This document shows, piece after piece, positions 17,048 to 25,674 of a stretch of 64,000 bases of DNA. The notes under the pieces were generated by a model. That model made no database searches, was not told where the DNA came from, and saw only the letters and a list, made by a program, of their open reading frames with translations. Source of the DNA: Nevskia sp. (GTDB lineage: Bacteria; Pseudomonadota; Gammaproteobacteria; Nevskiales; Nevskiaceae); assembly GCA_021732745.1 (NCBI GenBank), contig JAKFUK010000005.1:124001-188000 (forward strand). The letters are read 5' to 3'. Both the position numbers and the translations under genes were made by a program. Positions within the stretch are counted from its first letter, which is position 1. Each line of letters begins with the position of its first letter.

Positions 17048-17812
17048 ATGCTCAAGCATTCCCGCGCGCTGCTGCTGATTGCCGGCGCCGCGTTCCTCGT
17101 CGCCTGCTCGAAGCCGGCCACCGACACCGCCGCTGCTGCCGCCCCCGCCGCCGGCAACGCCGATCTCGCCACCGATGCCCAGAAGTTCGGCTACGCCATC
17201 GGCGTCGATCTCGGCCGCTCGCTGGCCACGGTCAAGGACGAAGTCGACCTCGCCGCACTGAAGAAGGGCCTCGAAGAAGTGGCCGGCGGCAAGGAACCGC
17301 GCATGGACGACGCCGCCCGCGAAGAAATCAAGAACGCCGTTTCCAAGAAGATCCAGGAAAAGCAGGTCGCCGAGCGCACCAAGGCCGCTGACGAAGCCAA
17401 GGGCAAGGGCGAAGCCTTCCTCGTCGAGAACGGCAAGAAGCCGGGCATCAAGACCACCGCCTCGGGCCTGCAGTACGAAACCATCACCGAAGGCACCGGC
17501 GCCGCGCCGACCGCCGCCGACAAGGTCGAAGTCAACTACAAGGGCACCCTGCTGAACGGCGAAGTGTTCGACAGCTCCTACGACCGCAACCAGTCGGTGA
17601 CCTTCCCGCTGGCCAACGTCATCCCGGGCTGGACCGAAGGCCTGCAGCTGATGAAGGTCGGCGGCAAGTCCAAGTTCTACATCCCGGCCGCCCTCGGCTA
17701 CGGCGATCGCGGTGCCGGCGGCAAGATCGGCCCGAACGAAACGCTGATCTTTGAAGTCGAGCTGATCAAGATCGAAAAGGGCGACGCCTCGGCCCCGGCC
17801 GAAAAGAAGTAA
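17048..17812 (+). CDS. FKBP-type peptidyl-prolyl isomerase lipoprotein (FkpA/Mip-like)
   Basis: A 254-residue periplasmic foldase. A lipobox (FLVACSKP, Cys20) suggests outer-membrane attachment. The FKBP_N dimerisation domain (about 40-135, FGYAIGVDLGRSLATVKDEVDLAALKKG and a charged helix rich in Lys/Glu) leads to the FKBP_C catalytic domain (about 150-245, VEVNYKGTLLNGEVFDSSYDR, VIPGWTEGLQLMKVGGK, ETLIFEVELIKI). It should catalyse proline isomerisation during envelope protein folding. A strong terminator follows directly. Confidence 0.93.
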   Translation: MLKHSRALLLIAGAAFLVACSKPATDTAAAAAPAAGNADLATDAQKFGYAIGVDLGRSLATVKDEVDLAALKKGLEEVAGGKEPRMDDAAREEIKNAVSKKIQEKQVAERTKAADEAKGKGEAFLVENGKKPGIKTTASGLQYETITEGTGAAPTAADKVEVNYKGTLLNGEVFDSSYDRNQSVTFPLANVIPGWTEGLQLMKVGGKSKFYIPAALGYGDRGAGGKIGPNETLIFEVELIKIEKGDASAPAEKK

Positions 17813-17835
17813 GCCTTACGCCTCAGGCAGTCACG

Positions 17836-17861
17836 AAAAGCCCGGCACTGCCGGGCTTTTT
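17836..17861 (+). terminator. Rho-independent terminator after the FKBP gene
   Basis: AAAAGCCCGGCA / TGCCGGGCTTTTT forms a G/C-rich hairpin ending in a T run, 24 bp past the stop codon. Confidence 0.92.
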
Positions 17862-17938
17862 GCTGGGCGCTTGAAAATCCGGCGGCGCGACAGAATCATG
17901 TCAAGGCGGCAGACATCGCAACCTGGAGACCGATCGAC

Positions 17939-18178
17939 ATGAACAACGGCAAGCGCCTGTGGCGCTCGGATGACGAAAAGATGATTGCCGGTGTCTGCGG
18001 CGGCATCGCTGAATTCCTCGGCTGGACGCCGCTGTCGGTCCGCGTGCTCTACGTGCTGATCTCGATCTGCTCAGCCGCGTTCCCGGGCTTCATCGCCTAC
18101 CTGGTGCTGTGGTTCGTGATGCCACGCCAGCTGCCGCCTGCGATTCCGGCGCAGTCGCCGACATCGGGGGCTGGCTGA
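17939..18178 (+). CDS. PspC domain membrane protein
   Basis: A 79-residue protein that is almost only a PspC domain: KRLWRSDDEKMIAGVCGGIAEFLG, then WTPLSVRVLYVLISICSAAFPGFIAYLVLWFVMP with one or two membrane helices. PspC proteins are inner-membrane sensors linked to phage-shock or envelope stress responses. No pspA or pspB neighbour is seen, so this is a stand-alone member. Confidence 0.88.
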   Translation: MNNGKRLWRSDDEKMIAGVCGGIAEFLGWTPLSVRVLYVLISICSAAFPGFIAYLVLWFVMPRQLPPAIPAQSPTSGAG

Positions 18179-18193
18179 GCGCAGGTTCGTAGG

Positions 18194-18216
18194 GTGGGCA
18201 GGCTTCATCTGCCCAC
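18194..18216. repeat. Small hairpin of the GTAGGGTGGGC type
   Basis: GTGGGCA and TGCCCAC flank a 9-nt loop, preceded by CGTAGG, just past the PspC gene. There is no T run. It looks like a short intergenic repeat rather than a standard terminator. Confidence 0.5.
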
Positions 18217-18364
18217 CGATTCGCAAAGGCTTGACCGTCGCGCACCGCGTGGCCAGAAGACGAGCTACGTCAAGGAGTTCACTTTTCGCTCCAACGAAGG
18301 CAAGTGCAAGATTCCGGCGATGAGCCGCAATGACTCGTCGATTGTTAAGTCGGAGGGTACGAGC

Positions 18365-18544
18365 ATGACTTACGCGCAATTGACCGTATGTAAAGACGAG
18401 CCTTCCGACCGCATGGTCGATCAAGTCTCGAAAATATTTACCGCCGAAAGAGCGAAAGTCCCAGTAGTGCAAGGCAGTGCAAGTCGAAATGAAACGGCTG
18501 TTCATGAGGCAAAGCCAATGAAGTCGAAAGAGCGGAAGAAGTGA
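18365..18544 (+). CDS. Small protein of unknown function
   Basis: A 59-residue cytoplasmic protein (MTYAQLTVCKDEPSDRMVDQ...) ending in a Lys/Glu-rich tail (KPMKSKERKK). The start at 18365 is chosen because GGAGGG sits seven bases upstream; the frame is open further back but without a ribosome site. Its stop overlaps the next gene's GTG start in a GTGA junction, so the two are probably translated together. I do not recognise a family. Base composition is lower in GC than the flanks. Confidence 0.55.
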   Translation: MTYAQLTVCKDEPSDRMVDQVSKIFTAERAKVPVVQGSASRNETAVHEAKPMKSKERKK

Positions 18545-19437
18545 GCCGACTGGCAGCGATTGCGCTAGTTGTCGGTCTTGTTTGCCCCAACGCGTGGGGG
18601 CAACCCACAGTTCCCTCACATGGTTCCGGGTTTCCCGAAACTGCTCCAACCCGGCAGGGTCAGGTAGACCCTCAGAAGTGCGGCACTAGCGATGCGCAGA
18701 AAGAACCGACGGATTCTGTCACTGTCGTAAATCCTTCTCTGTATAAACTCGGCTCCGGCAATGGCGCTGAGCCAGCCAAGAGTTACGACAAAGAAAATCT
18801 GAATGTCTACACACGTGCTGCTGAAGCTGCCGAAAGCCAAGCGCTTGCAAGCTGGTTGGGATTTGCTTCCGGCATTATTGTTACGATGCTTGTTTGGATG
18901 ACTTTCCGAGAAACTCAAAAACAGGTGGTTGCCTCCGAGCGACAGGCCACTATCGCTATTCAAAATGCTAGGCCTTACGTTTTTTTCTTTCGTACTGTTA
19001 AGAAATCCGATGATGACGTTTCTCATCCAAACAGCGGATATGAAAACGTACTTGGTTTTAATTTGATGAACCACGGCAGCACTCCCGCCTTCGTGTCGAA
19101 AATTAAACACAATGTTGGGGTGTTTTCGACGAACATGCCGCCAAGCGCTGCACTTATCCCGGAATCGGAATCCGTCGAAATGCCCAGAGGGTCGGTGCTT
19201 TCTGGTGGAGAGCTCTGGCCGAGAAAGGCACATAGACATAGCTCGATAACGCAAGAAATGGTCGATGAGGTTAACGCCGATCAATCGAAGATGATTTATC
19301 TGTATGGGGAAATTACTTATAGAGATGCTTTTATTGGTGCTGATACAACCTACAAGACTAGATTTTGTAGATACTTCAACGGTAACCAATTTGTTGTGGG
19401 TAATCTGTCCGACCCAAAGCAAAACGACTACAGCTAA
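18541..19437 (+). CDS. Membrane protein of unknown function in an AT-richer island
   Basis: A 298-residue protein with a GTG start overlapping the preceding stop. It has a signal-peptide-like N-terminus (AAIALVVGLVCPNAWG), a polar stretch, then one clear membrane helix (LASWLGFASGIIVTMLVWMTF, about 104-124) followed by RETQKQVVASERQATIAIQNARPYVFF. That pattern of one or two helices, an ERQ repeat and ARPYV/RAYV, followed by a soluble beta-rich domain, is common in uncharacterised membrane proteins. The soluble part ends in CRYFNGNQFVVGN. Codon use and base composition differ from neighbours, so acquisition by transfer is likely. Confidence 0.7.
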   Translation: MSRLAAIALVVGLVCPNAWGQPTVPSHGSGFPETAPTRQGQVDPQKCGTSDAQKEPTDSVTVVNPSLYKLGSGNGAEPAKSYDKENLNVYTRAAEAAESQALASWLGFASGIIVTMLVWMTFRETQKQVVASERQATIAIQNARPYVFFFRTVKKSDDDVSHPNSGYENVLGFNLMNHGSTPAFVSKIKHNVGVFSTNMPPSAALIPESESVEMPRGSVLSGGELWPRKAHRHSSITQEMVDEVNADQSKMIYLYGEITYRDAFIGADTTYKTRFCRYFNGNQFVVGNLSDPKQNDYS

Positions 19438-19722
19438 GAAAGCTAATGACTTAAGTGCTTAGTTCCCTTTAATTTTAATTGAATTGGCACCGTGCAACTC
19501 TTCTAATTCTATAAGTTGTGCCGAAGCTTTTGCCTCCTGGCTCACATTCCAGGAATAGCGAGATTTAGGTCAAGCGCGGAACGTACCGCGAACATCATCC
19601 TCGCGACAACGGGATTCCATTTTTGATATCTGCGCAGCAGTTCGTCAGGACTGTGGATGGCGGCGCGGAGACTGAGACAGCCCGCAGCCCGACAAAAACC
19701 GCCAACAACCCGACTCAAAGCC
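19438..19722. other. AT-rich spacer after the accessory gene
   Basis: The first 120 bp are AT-rich and belong to the accessory island; host-like GC returns by about 19640. I see no gene, attC site or terminator in it. Confidence 0.5.
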
Positions 19723-22083
19723 TCAACGCAGGTCGTAACTGAAAGTCACGCCGACGGTCCTTGGCTGCCCGGCGTAGGCAAACGCGGTATCGCCGAGATT
19801 GACCACCGATGCGCGATAGAACGCGTTGCTGAGGTTGCGGACGAAGGCAGTGACTTGCCATTTCTGCCCCGGGGCCGAGAAGCCTAGGCGGAGGTCGATG
19901 ATCTGGTGTTCGTTGAGGGCGAATACCGGGTCGCCTTCCAGGGTGGAGTTGCTGGCACCGGTGTGGCTCCAGGTGATGCCCGGTGACAGGTTCAGCGTTT
20001 CGGCGACGGTCCAGGTGTAGTGGGCGAGCAGGCTGGCTTGCAGGCGCGGCGCGTAGTTGAACGGGCGACCGGCGAAGTCGAAGTCGTCGCCGGTGGCGGT
20101 CTGGCCGGTGAATTCGATGACCTGGGTGCGGACATAGGAGCCGAGTGCGGTCAGGTAGAGATTGCGGACCGGCAGCCAGGTGGCGGTGATTTCACCGCCC
20201 TGCACGCGCGATTTCGGCACGTTCTGCAGGTATTGCAGGGCACCGAAGATCGGGTCGCTGAAATAGGTCAGCAGTTGTTTGTTCTTGTATTCGTACTGGA
20301 AAGCCGCGCTGTTGATCTGCACGCGCTTGCCGAACAGGCCGAGCTTGGCACCCACTTCCCAGGCATCGAGCCGTTCCTGGACCACAGGGGCAAGGCTGGC
20401 CTGATCGACCGAGAACACGGTCGGGAAGCCGCCGGACTTGTAGCCGCGCGTGTACGAGGCATAGAACAGCGCGTCGTCGACCGGCGTCCAGCTGACCACT
20501 CCGCGATAGGCGAGGTTGTCCTGTTTCAGCCGGTCCGCGTACAGGCCGGCGTTGCCTTGGGCATCGACGCTGCCGCATTCGCCGGGCGTGACCACGGTGT
20601 TGCCGCCACGGGCAATGCTGGCGAAGGTGAACAGGCTGGACAGCGGCACCAGCGAGTTGTTGTCGACGTTCTCGAAGGTGCAGCCGCTGTAGGCCTGCGC
20701 TTCGCGCGAGTAGCGCAGGCCGGCGCTAAGCTTCACGGTGTCGACCAAGGCCCAGGAGGCGTCGGCAAACGCGCCGTTCGAGCGGATCTGGCCGTCGCCG
20801 CGCGCCGAGCCGCGATTGAGCAGCAGCGGCGTGAACAAGGGCGCTGTCGAGCCGAACAGCGGGAAATTGAGGCTGTTCTCGGAGGCGCGACCTTCCACCA
20901 CGATGCCGTATTCGTCGTAGTTGGAATTGACGCCGACCAGCCATTCGCCGCGCTCGCCAATGCTGCCTTCCAGGCGGATTTCACCGGACAGGGTGCGGAT
21001 GTTGCCGCGCAGGAACTGGTCGATGTTTTCCAGATCGGTGCCGCCCTGCGGCAAGGTGGAGCCATCGGAGCGCACCTGCGAATAGGCGAACAGGCCGGTC
21101 AGCTTCAGGTTTTCGCTGATCTGCCATTGCGGCTTGAGGGTGGCGTTCCAGAAATTGTCGTTGAGGCCGAAGCCGCCGTTCGGGTTCCAGTCGGCGAGCT
21201 TGTTGCTGTTGTTGTCGGCGATCAGCGGGTAGTTGCGCAGGCGCGGCGAAATCGCGGCATTGCCGGGCACCAGCGGGTTCTGTGGCCGGATGTCGACGGC
21301 GTACGGCGCCTGCGGCTCGCTCTTGTCGAGCCAGCCCGAAACCGCCAGGCGAACGCTGACCGCCTCGCTCACATCCCAGTCGGCGATACCGCGTGCGGCA
21401 CGTTTTGACACTTTGCCCAGGCGGTCGTCGGGGCGGGTGTTGCTGCGCTGCCAGCCGCTTTGCGATTCACTCAAGGAGCCGGCCAGGCGCACGCGCAGGG
21501 AGTCGCCAAGCGGGCCGCTGATGTAGCCCTCGGTATCGAAGCGGCCATAGCTGCCACCGGTCGCTTCCAGGCCGGCGGCGAATGTCCGGGTCGGCTTGTT
21601 GGCGATGTAGTTGATGGTGCCGCCGGTGGCGTTGCGGCCGTACAGGGTGCCTTGCGGGCCTTTCAGCACTTCGACGCGGCGCAGGTCCAGATTCGGCCCC
21701 TTGCTCATCACCGGATAGGGCAGCGCGACCTCGTCGAGATAGACGCCGACGGTCGACTGGTTGGCGAAGCTGGAATCGGCGAAGCCGACGCCGCGCAAGG
21801 TGTAGATCGGCGTGTTGAAGCCGGAATCGGCGTAGGTGAAGCCGGCGACCAGCTTCGACAGCTCGCGGCTGTCGCGGATGCCGGCGGCTTTCAGGTCGTC
21901 GCCGGCAAAGGCGCTGATCGAAGTCGGCAGTTCGTCGATGTAGCCATCGCGGCGGGTCGCTGTGACCACGATTTCCTCGATGCGCACGGCGGATGGTTCG
22001 GTAGTGGCCTGCGCGCTGGCCGGGGCGGGCGCGGCCGTGCCGAAGGCCGCTGCGGCAGCGGCGATGAGACGCAATCGGCGCAT
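19723..22083 (-). CDS. TonB-dependent outer-membrane receptor
   Basis: A 786-residue receptor. The signal peptide ends near ASAQA (residue 25), a TonB box (EEIVVTATRRD, about 36-46) follows, then the plug (LPTSISAFAGDDLKAAGI to RRVEVLKGPQGTLYGRNATGGTINYI) and a 22-strand barrel ending in a C-terminal aromatic-rich strand (VGVTFSYDLR). The ATG at 22083 lies four bases after the cysB-like stop codon, so the two form one transcript. It should import a scarce ligand using TonB. Its link to a CysB regulator suggests an organosulfur or sulfate-ester ligand, which is an inference; the sequence alone resembles siderophore/polyphenol-type receptors. Confidence 0.9.
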   Translation of the reverse strand: MRRLRLIAAAAAAFGTAAPAPASAQATTEPSAVRIEEIVVTATRRDGYIDELPTSISAFAGDDLKAAGIRDSRELSKLVAGFTYADSGFNTPIYTLRGVGFADSSFANQSTVGVYLDEVALPYPVMSKGPNLDLRRVEVLKGPQGTLYGRNATGGTINYIANKPTRTFAAGLEATGGSYGRFDTEGYISGPLGDSLRVRLAGSLSESQSGWQRSNTRPDDRLGKVSKRAARGIADWDVSEAVSVRLAVSGWLDKSEPQAPYAVDIRPQNPLVPGNAAISPRLRNYPLIADNNSNKLADWNPNGGFGLNDNFWNATLKPQWQISENLKLTGLFAYSQVRSDGSTLPQGGTDLENIDQFLRGNIRTLSGEIRLEGSIGERGEWLVGVNSNYDEYGIVVEGRASENSLNFPLFGSTAPLFTPLLLNRGSARGDGQIRSNGAFADASWALVDTVKLSAGLRYSREAQAYSGCTFENVDNNSLVPLSSLFTFASIARGGNTVVTPGECGSVDAQGNAGLYADRLKQDNLAYRGVVSWTPVDDALFYASYTRGYKSGGFPTVFSVDQASLAPVVQERLDAWEVGAKLGLFGKRVQINSAAFQYEYKNKQLLTYFSDPIFGALQYLQNVPKSRVQGGEITATWLPVRNLYLTALGSYVRTQVIEFTGQTATGDDFDFAGRPFNYAPRLQASLLAHYTWTVAETLNLSPGITWSHTGASNSTLEGDPVFALNEHQIIDLRLGFSAPGQKWQVTAFVRNLSNAFYRASVVNLGDTAFAYAGQPRTVGVTFSYDLR

Positions 22084-22087
22084 GGCG

Positions 22088-23083
22088 TCAGCGCAACTGG
22101 AGCTGCGGAATACGGTCGAGCACGACCCTGCGGCGCGACTCGGCGTCGGGAATTTCCGCCACCGCATCGACCAGTTCGCGGCTCAGGTGCGGCGCGAAGC
22201 GGTGGATGAAGTCGTACATGTAGGCGCGCAGGAACATGCCGTGACGGAAGCCGATGCAGGTGGTGCTCGGCTCGAACAGGTGATGCACCGGCAGGGCCAC
22301 GAGATCGGCGTCGATGCTGGCGTCATGCGACATCGAAGCGACGATGCCGATGCCCAGACCCAGGCGCACATAGGTCTTGATGACGTCGGCATCGACCGCC
22401 GTCAGCACCACATCCGGCTTCAGGCTGTGGGCGGCGAAGGCCTGATCGAGCTTGGAACGGCCGGTGAAGCCGAAGGTGTAGGTGACCACCGGATGCTCGG
22501 CGATCGCTTCCAGGCTCAGTGCTTCCGGCCGGTCGCGGTAGCCGATGGCCAGCGGATGATCCGGCAGCACCAGCACGCTGCGGTTCCAGTGGTAGCAGGG
22601 CAGCATCACCAGATCGTCGAAGTGCTCCAGCGCTTCGGTGGCGATGGCGAAATCGGCGCTGCCTTCGACCGCCTGCTTGGCGATCTGGATCGGGCTGCCC
22701 TGATGCAGATGCAGCGCCACCGACGGCCAGGCGCGGCGGAAGCCGCCGATCACTTCCGGCAAGGCATAACGGGCCTGGGTGTGGGTGGTGGCGACACTCA
22801 AATCGCCGCGATCGGCGGTGCGGAACTCGTCGGCGATGTTGCGGATGTTGTCGGCTTCCAGCAGCAGCCGCCGGGTGTATTCGAGGATGCGCTGGCCGGC
22901 CGGCGTGATCTCGGCAATGTGCTTGCCGTTGCGCACGAAAATCTCGACGCCCAGTTCTTCTTCGAGCAGGCGCACCTGTTTCGACACGCCAGGTTGCGAG
23001 GTAAACAGCGCTTCGGCGGCAGCGGTGACGCTGAGGCCGCGCTTGGCGATTTCCTGCACGTAATGCAGTTGACGGAGCTTCAT
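22088..23083 (-). CDS. cysB: CysB-type LysR regulator of sulfur metabolism
   Basis: A 331-residue LysR protein that follows E. coli CysB closely from memory: MKLRQLHYV, the FTSQPGVSKQVRLLEEELG helix-turn-helix, TTHTQARYALPEVI (sulfate/N-acetylserine pocket near residue 100), LPCYHWNRSVLVLPDHPLA, YTFGFTGRSKLD, ATDADVIKTYVRLGLGIG in the form AVDADVIKTYVRLGLGIG, and FLRAYMYDFIHRFAPHL. CysB and its paralogue Cbl activate sulfate and sulfonate uptake under sulfur limitation. The neighbourhood of sulfate ABC transporter genes supports this. It is cotranscribed with the TonB receptor. Confidence 0.92.
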   Translation of the reverse strand: MKLRQLHYVQEIAKRGLSVTAAAEALFTSQPGVSKQVRLLEEELGVEIFVRNGKHIAEITPAGQRILEYTRRLLLEADNIRNIADEFRTADRGDLSVATTHTQARYALPEVIGGFRRAWPSVALHLHQGSPIQIAKQAVEGSADFAIATEALEHFDDLVMLPCYHWNRSVLVLPDHPLAIGYRDRPEALSLEAIAEHPVVTYTFGFTGRSKLDQAFAAHSLKPDVVLTAVDADVIKTYVRLGLGIGIVASMSHDASIDADLVALPVHHLFEPSTTCIGFRHGMFLRAYMYDFIHRFAPHLSRELVDAVAEIPDAESRRRVVLDRIPQLQLR

Positions 23084-23132
23084 GTCGCGTCCCTTTTATG
23101 GCTTTTCGTGATCCGGCGTTTTCAAGCGGGGT

Positions 23133-23744
23133 TCAGCAGAACTGCGCTTCGCTGGCCCGGTAGACGCCGTCGTGACCATCGAGCGACAACAGGCGGCGAT
23201 CGACCCAGCGGGCGTTGCTCAGCCACAGGCCGTTCCAGTCCAGGCCATCCGCGCGATGCAGCAGTTCGATACGGCCTTCGTTTTCGTCCAGAAACACGAT
23301 GCGGTTCTGCGGCCCCAGCCAGGCATCGAGGATGTGGCGGAAATCGCGGTCGTAGATCAGCCGTCGGCGATTGGCGAGGAAGGGCGCCAGGTAGTCGTGC
23401 ACCAGATGCCAGGTGTCCGAACGGCCGGCCAGGCGGATATCGACGTTCGCGGTGCCGTTGTGCATCAGGTACAGGCCGGGTGCCAGCTTGAACGGATGCA
23501 GGTTTTCGGCTGCCGAGGAACCGCGCGTGCGGCGGCGGAAATGGAAGGCGCAGTTGCGGCCCGCGTACTCCCCGGCGAGGCGGGTGGCCAGCGCCACATC
23601 GGCCTCGCCGCTGCGCTCGATATGGCTGCGGCCGTGGCGATCGAAGCCCATGAAGCCGAAGCCGTCCGGGTTGTATTCGGCAGCGGAGCGCAGCAGTTCG
23701 ACCGGCGTGGTGCTGCCCGCCGGCTGGTGGATGATCAGGCACAT
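23133..23744 (-). CDS. Class II glutamine amidotransferase-like (Ntn hydrolase) protein
   Basis: A 203-residue protein that begins MCLIIHQPAG, giving the Cys2 nucleophile of Ntn-type class II amidotransferases once Met1 is removed. NPDGFGFMGFDR, AFHFRRRTRGS and LMHNGTANVDIR correspond to the conserved NxDGxG, HxRxxT/S and HNG pieces of that fold. There is no synthase domain, so it is a stand-alone domain whose acceptor is unknown. The start at 23744 fits the essential Met-Cys; the frame is open upstream through the molbindin gene, but that extension is not coding. It lies 11 bp after the molbindin gene. Confidence 0.75.
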   Translation of the reverse strand: MCLIIHQPAGSTTPVELLRSAAEYNPDGFGFMGFDRHGRSHIERSGEADVALATRLAGEYAGRNCAFHFRRRTRGSSAAENLHPFKLAPGLYLMHNGTANVDIRLAGRSDTWHLVHDYLAPFLANRRRLIYDRDFRHILDAWLGPQNRIVFLDENEGRIELLHRADGLDWNGLWLSNARWVDRRLLSLDGHDGVYRASEAQFC

Positions 23745-23755
23745 GGCGGGCTCGC

Positions 23756-23971
23756 TCAGATCTTCGCGAGCATCACTTCGGTGGCCTTGAACACCGCCAG
23801 CACTTCGCTGCCGACCTGCAGGTTCAGGCTTTTGATCGAGCGCGTGGTGACGATCGAGGTGACGATGCCGGAGCCGGTTTCGACATCGACTTCGGAGACC
23901 ACCGGGCCGAGCACGATCTCGACGATCCGGCCGGGGATCTGGTTTCTGCTGTTGATCGCGTGGATCACCAT
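23756..23971 (-). CDS. Molbindin-like TOBE (Mop) domain protein
   Basis: A 71-residue single Mop/TOBE domain (INSRNQIPGRIVEIVLGPVVSEVDVETGSGIVTSIVTTRSIKSLNL... pattern). The SRNQ..G.V..I..G.V.SEV and TTRSIKSL..G motifs are those of hexameric molbindins, which store or buffer molybdate, tungstate or sulfate-like oxyanions in the cytoplasm. AGGAGCGAG gives a strong ribosome site. It heads a two-gene unit with the amidotransferase-like gene, next to the sulfate transporter, where stray molybdate uptake could matter. Confidence 0.85.
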   Translation of the reverse strand: MVIHAINSRNQIPGRIVEIVLGPVVSEVDVETGSGIVTSIVTTRSIKSLNLQVGSEVLAVFKATEVMLAKI

Positions 23972-24019
23972 GACTCGCTCCTGAAACGGAAAAGGACAAC
24001 GGAGCGAGAGCTTACGGCG

Positions 24020-24075
24020 CTGTTTTTAGCAGATAAAGAACTATTAAATGCTTTTAATATGCAATTAATTAATCT
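24020..24075 (-). promoter_or_regulatory. AT-rich promoter region upstream of the molbindin gene
   Basis: A sharp AT-rich block (TAAAGAACTATTAAATGC, then ATATGCAATTAATTAATCTGG) in GC-rich surroundings. The end CAATTAATTAATCTGG resembles TCAATTAATTTGG at 29733 upstream of sbp. CysB sites are AT-rich and poorly conserved, so control by CysB is possible. Confidence 0.4.
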
Positions 24076-24084
24076 GGCGATGCC

Positions 24085-25539
24085 TCAACGGCTGGGCTGA
24101 GCATCCGTTGCGCTGCGATCGTTTCGACCGATCAGGGCCGTGGCCGGCATTGGGACGCTCGCCAGCAACTGCCGCGCCAGCGCCTGCGCCTGACCGCGAA
24201 TCTCCGGCACGGCTGTGGTTTCCCACAGCGAGCCCTTGCGCGGCGGACCGAGCGTGTACAGGCAGGCGGACGTGCGGCCATCGGCCTGTTGCAGGCGGCC
24301 GTCGCGGTCGGTTTCGATGCCCAGGCCGTTGTCGTCGACCACCGCCAGACCCTGCTCGCGCAGCGATTGCATCAGCGGATGGTTGTAGCGCCGGTAATTG
24401 CCGTCCGGGCCGGTGCAGTTGACTACTCGCTGGACCCGGCGGCTGACGCTGTCCCCCGCCCCGCGCGGCCGCAGGTGGACGACCACGGCACCATCGGCCT
24501 CGACATAGCGGATCGGCCGCGCGGCGAGCACTTCGAGCTGGCCGCTGTCGATCAGCCGCTGCACGGTGTCGAGATTGCGCGGCGCGGCGCGGTGACGGTG
24601 GATGTCCCAGCAGGTGCGCAGATGACGCAGGAAGCGCAACTGCTCGGCGCGCGGCAGGCGCTGCCAGAGCCGCTGGCCGTGCGGCCGCAGCGCGTCCATC
24701 ACCGAGCGCCAGTCGCCGCCGCTGGCCGTCACCGCTGCGATTTCCGCGCGGATCCGGCGGGTCAGCCCGCGTGCCGTTGCCGGTACCGCGTCGAGATCGA
24801 AGCTCAGCGTGTGGCTGGCGGCCGGGCGATGCGCCTGCGGCAGCAGGCCGCGCCGCGAAATCACATGGATGCGGCCGCGATGGCCGCGCTCGGCGAGCGA
24901 GGCGATCCAGTCCAGCGTGGTCAGGCCGGAGCCGATCAGCATCACATCGTCATCGTGGCGCAAGGACATCAGGCCCTGCGCCGCCCAGGCATTGCCCTGG
25001 TAGTGGGGCGATGCGTAGAAGCGGCGGTCCTCGACTTGCGGATCGGCCGGGCCGGGATTGCCGAGCGCCAGCACCAGCCGGTCGGCAGCCAGGCAAGCGC
25101 CGCTCGCCAGCCGCAGGCTCGCAGCACCGTGATCGACGCCGATGCCGACGGCCTCGTCCTGCACCATTTCCAGCCGCACCCCGGGGTGCGAGTTGGCCGC
25201 CGCATCGGCCAGCAGCGAGCACAGATACTGGCCGTACAGCCGGCGCGGCAGGAAGGCGGCCGGGTTGACCAGGGCTTCGTCGCCGCGCAGCGCTGCCAGC
25301 CATTTCAGAAAGTGTCCGGGCTGATCCGGGAACGCGCTCATGCCCTCGGCGCGCACGTTGAGCAGATGGCGGTCGGACTGCTCGCGATAGGCGATGCCGA
25401 CCGCCGCCGTTTCCGCGCGCTCGATCAGCAGCACGCGCAAGGGCCGGCGCGCTTCGCGCAGCAGGTGGACGGCCACCATGGTGCCGCTGAAACCGGCCCC
25501 GACGATGGCGACGACGGGGGCATTGGCGCGGCTGTTCAC
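24085..25539 (-). CDS. FAD/NAD(P)-binding oxidoreductase (YdhS-like)
   Basis: A 484-residue flavoprotein with an N-terminal dinucleotide fold (VAIVGAGFSGTMVAVHLL, residues 10-27), GIAYREQSDRHLLNVRAEGMSAFPDQPGHFLKWL, a second GSGLTTLDWIASL nucleotide site in the middle, and a C-terminal GPPRKGSLWETTAVPEIRGQAQALA. This is the NAD_binding_9/HpaX-like family of E. coli YdhS; substrates are unknown. A GTG start at 25539 is preceded by CGGAG at five bases. It lies between the sulfate transporter and the molbindin gene on the same strand, so a role in sulfur-compound oxidation or reduction is plausible but unproven. Confidence 0.82.
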   Translation of the reverse strand: MNSRANAPVVAIVGAGFSGTMVAVHLLREARRPLRVLLIERAETAAVGIAYREQSDRHLLNVRAEGMSAFPDQPGHFLKWLAALRGDEALVNPAAFLPRRLYGQYLCSLLADAAANSHPGVRLEMVQDEAVGIGVDHGAASLRLASGACLAADRLVLALGNPGPADPQVEDRRFYASPHYQGNAWAAQGLMSLRHDDDVMLIGSGLTTLDWIASLAERGHRGRIHVISRRGLLPQAHRPAASHTLSFDLDAVPATARGLTRRIRAEIAAVTASGGDWRSVMDALRPHGQRLWQRLPRAEQLRFLRHLRTCWDIHRHRAAPRNLDTVQRLIDSGQLEVLAARPIRYVEADGAVVVHLRPRGAGDSVSRRVQRVVNCTGPDGNYRRYNHPLMQSLREQGLAVVDDNGLGIETDRDGRLQQADGRTSACLYTLGPPRKGSLWETTAVPEIRGQAQALARQLLASVPMPATALIGRNDRSATDAQPSR

Positions 25540-25674
25540 GAAGACTCCGGCAATTCAGGGACTGTCGGCAGTATGCAAGCCGCAAGCCATTCTTGAATGA
25601 CGAAATAATCAGATCGAATGAGCGCCCGACGGTCATCGGGTTATATGAAAGACCGCCGCCGCCGCGACGACGGT

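Noticed and set aside
19438-19722. Search for an attC site after the accessory gene at 18541
   Set aside because: No pair of complementary core boxes and no TTCG-tip stem was found, so I do not count this gene as an integron cassette.
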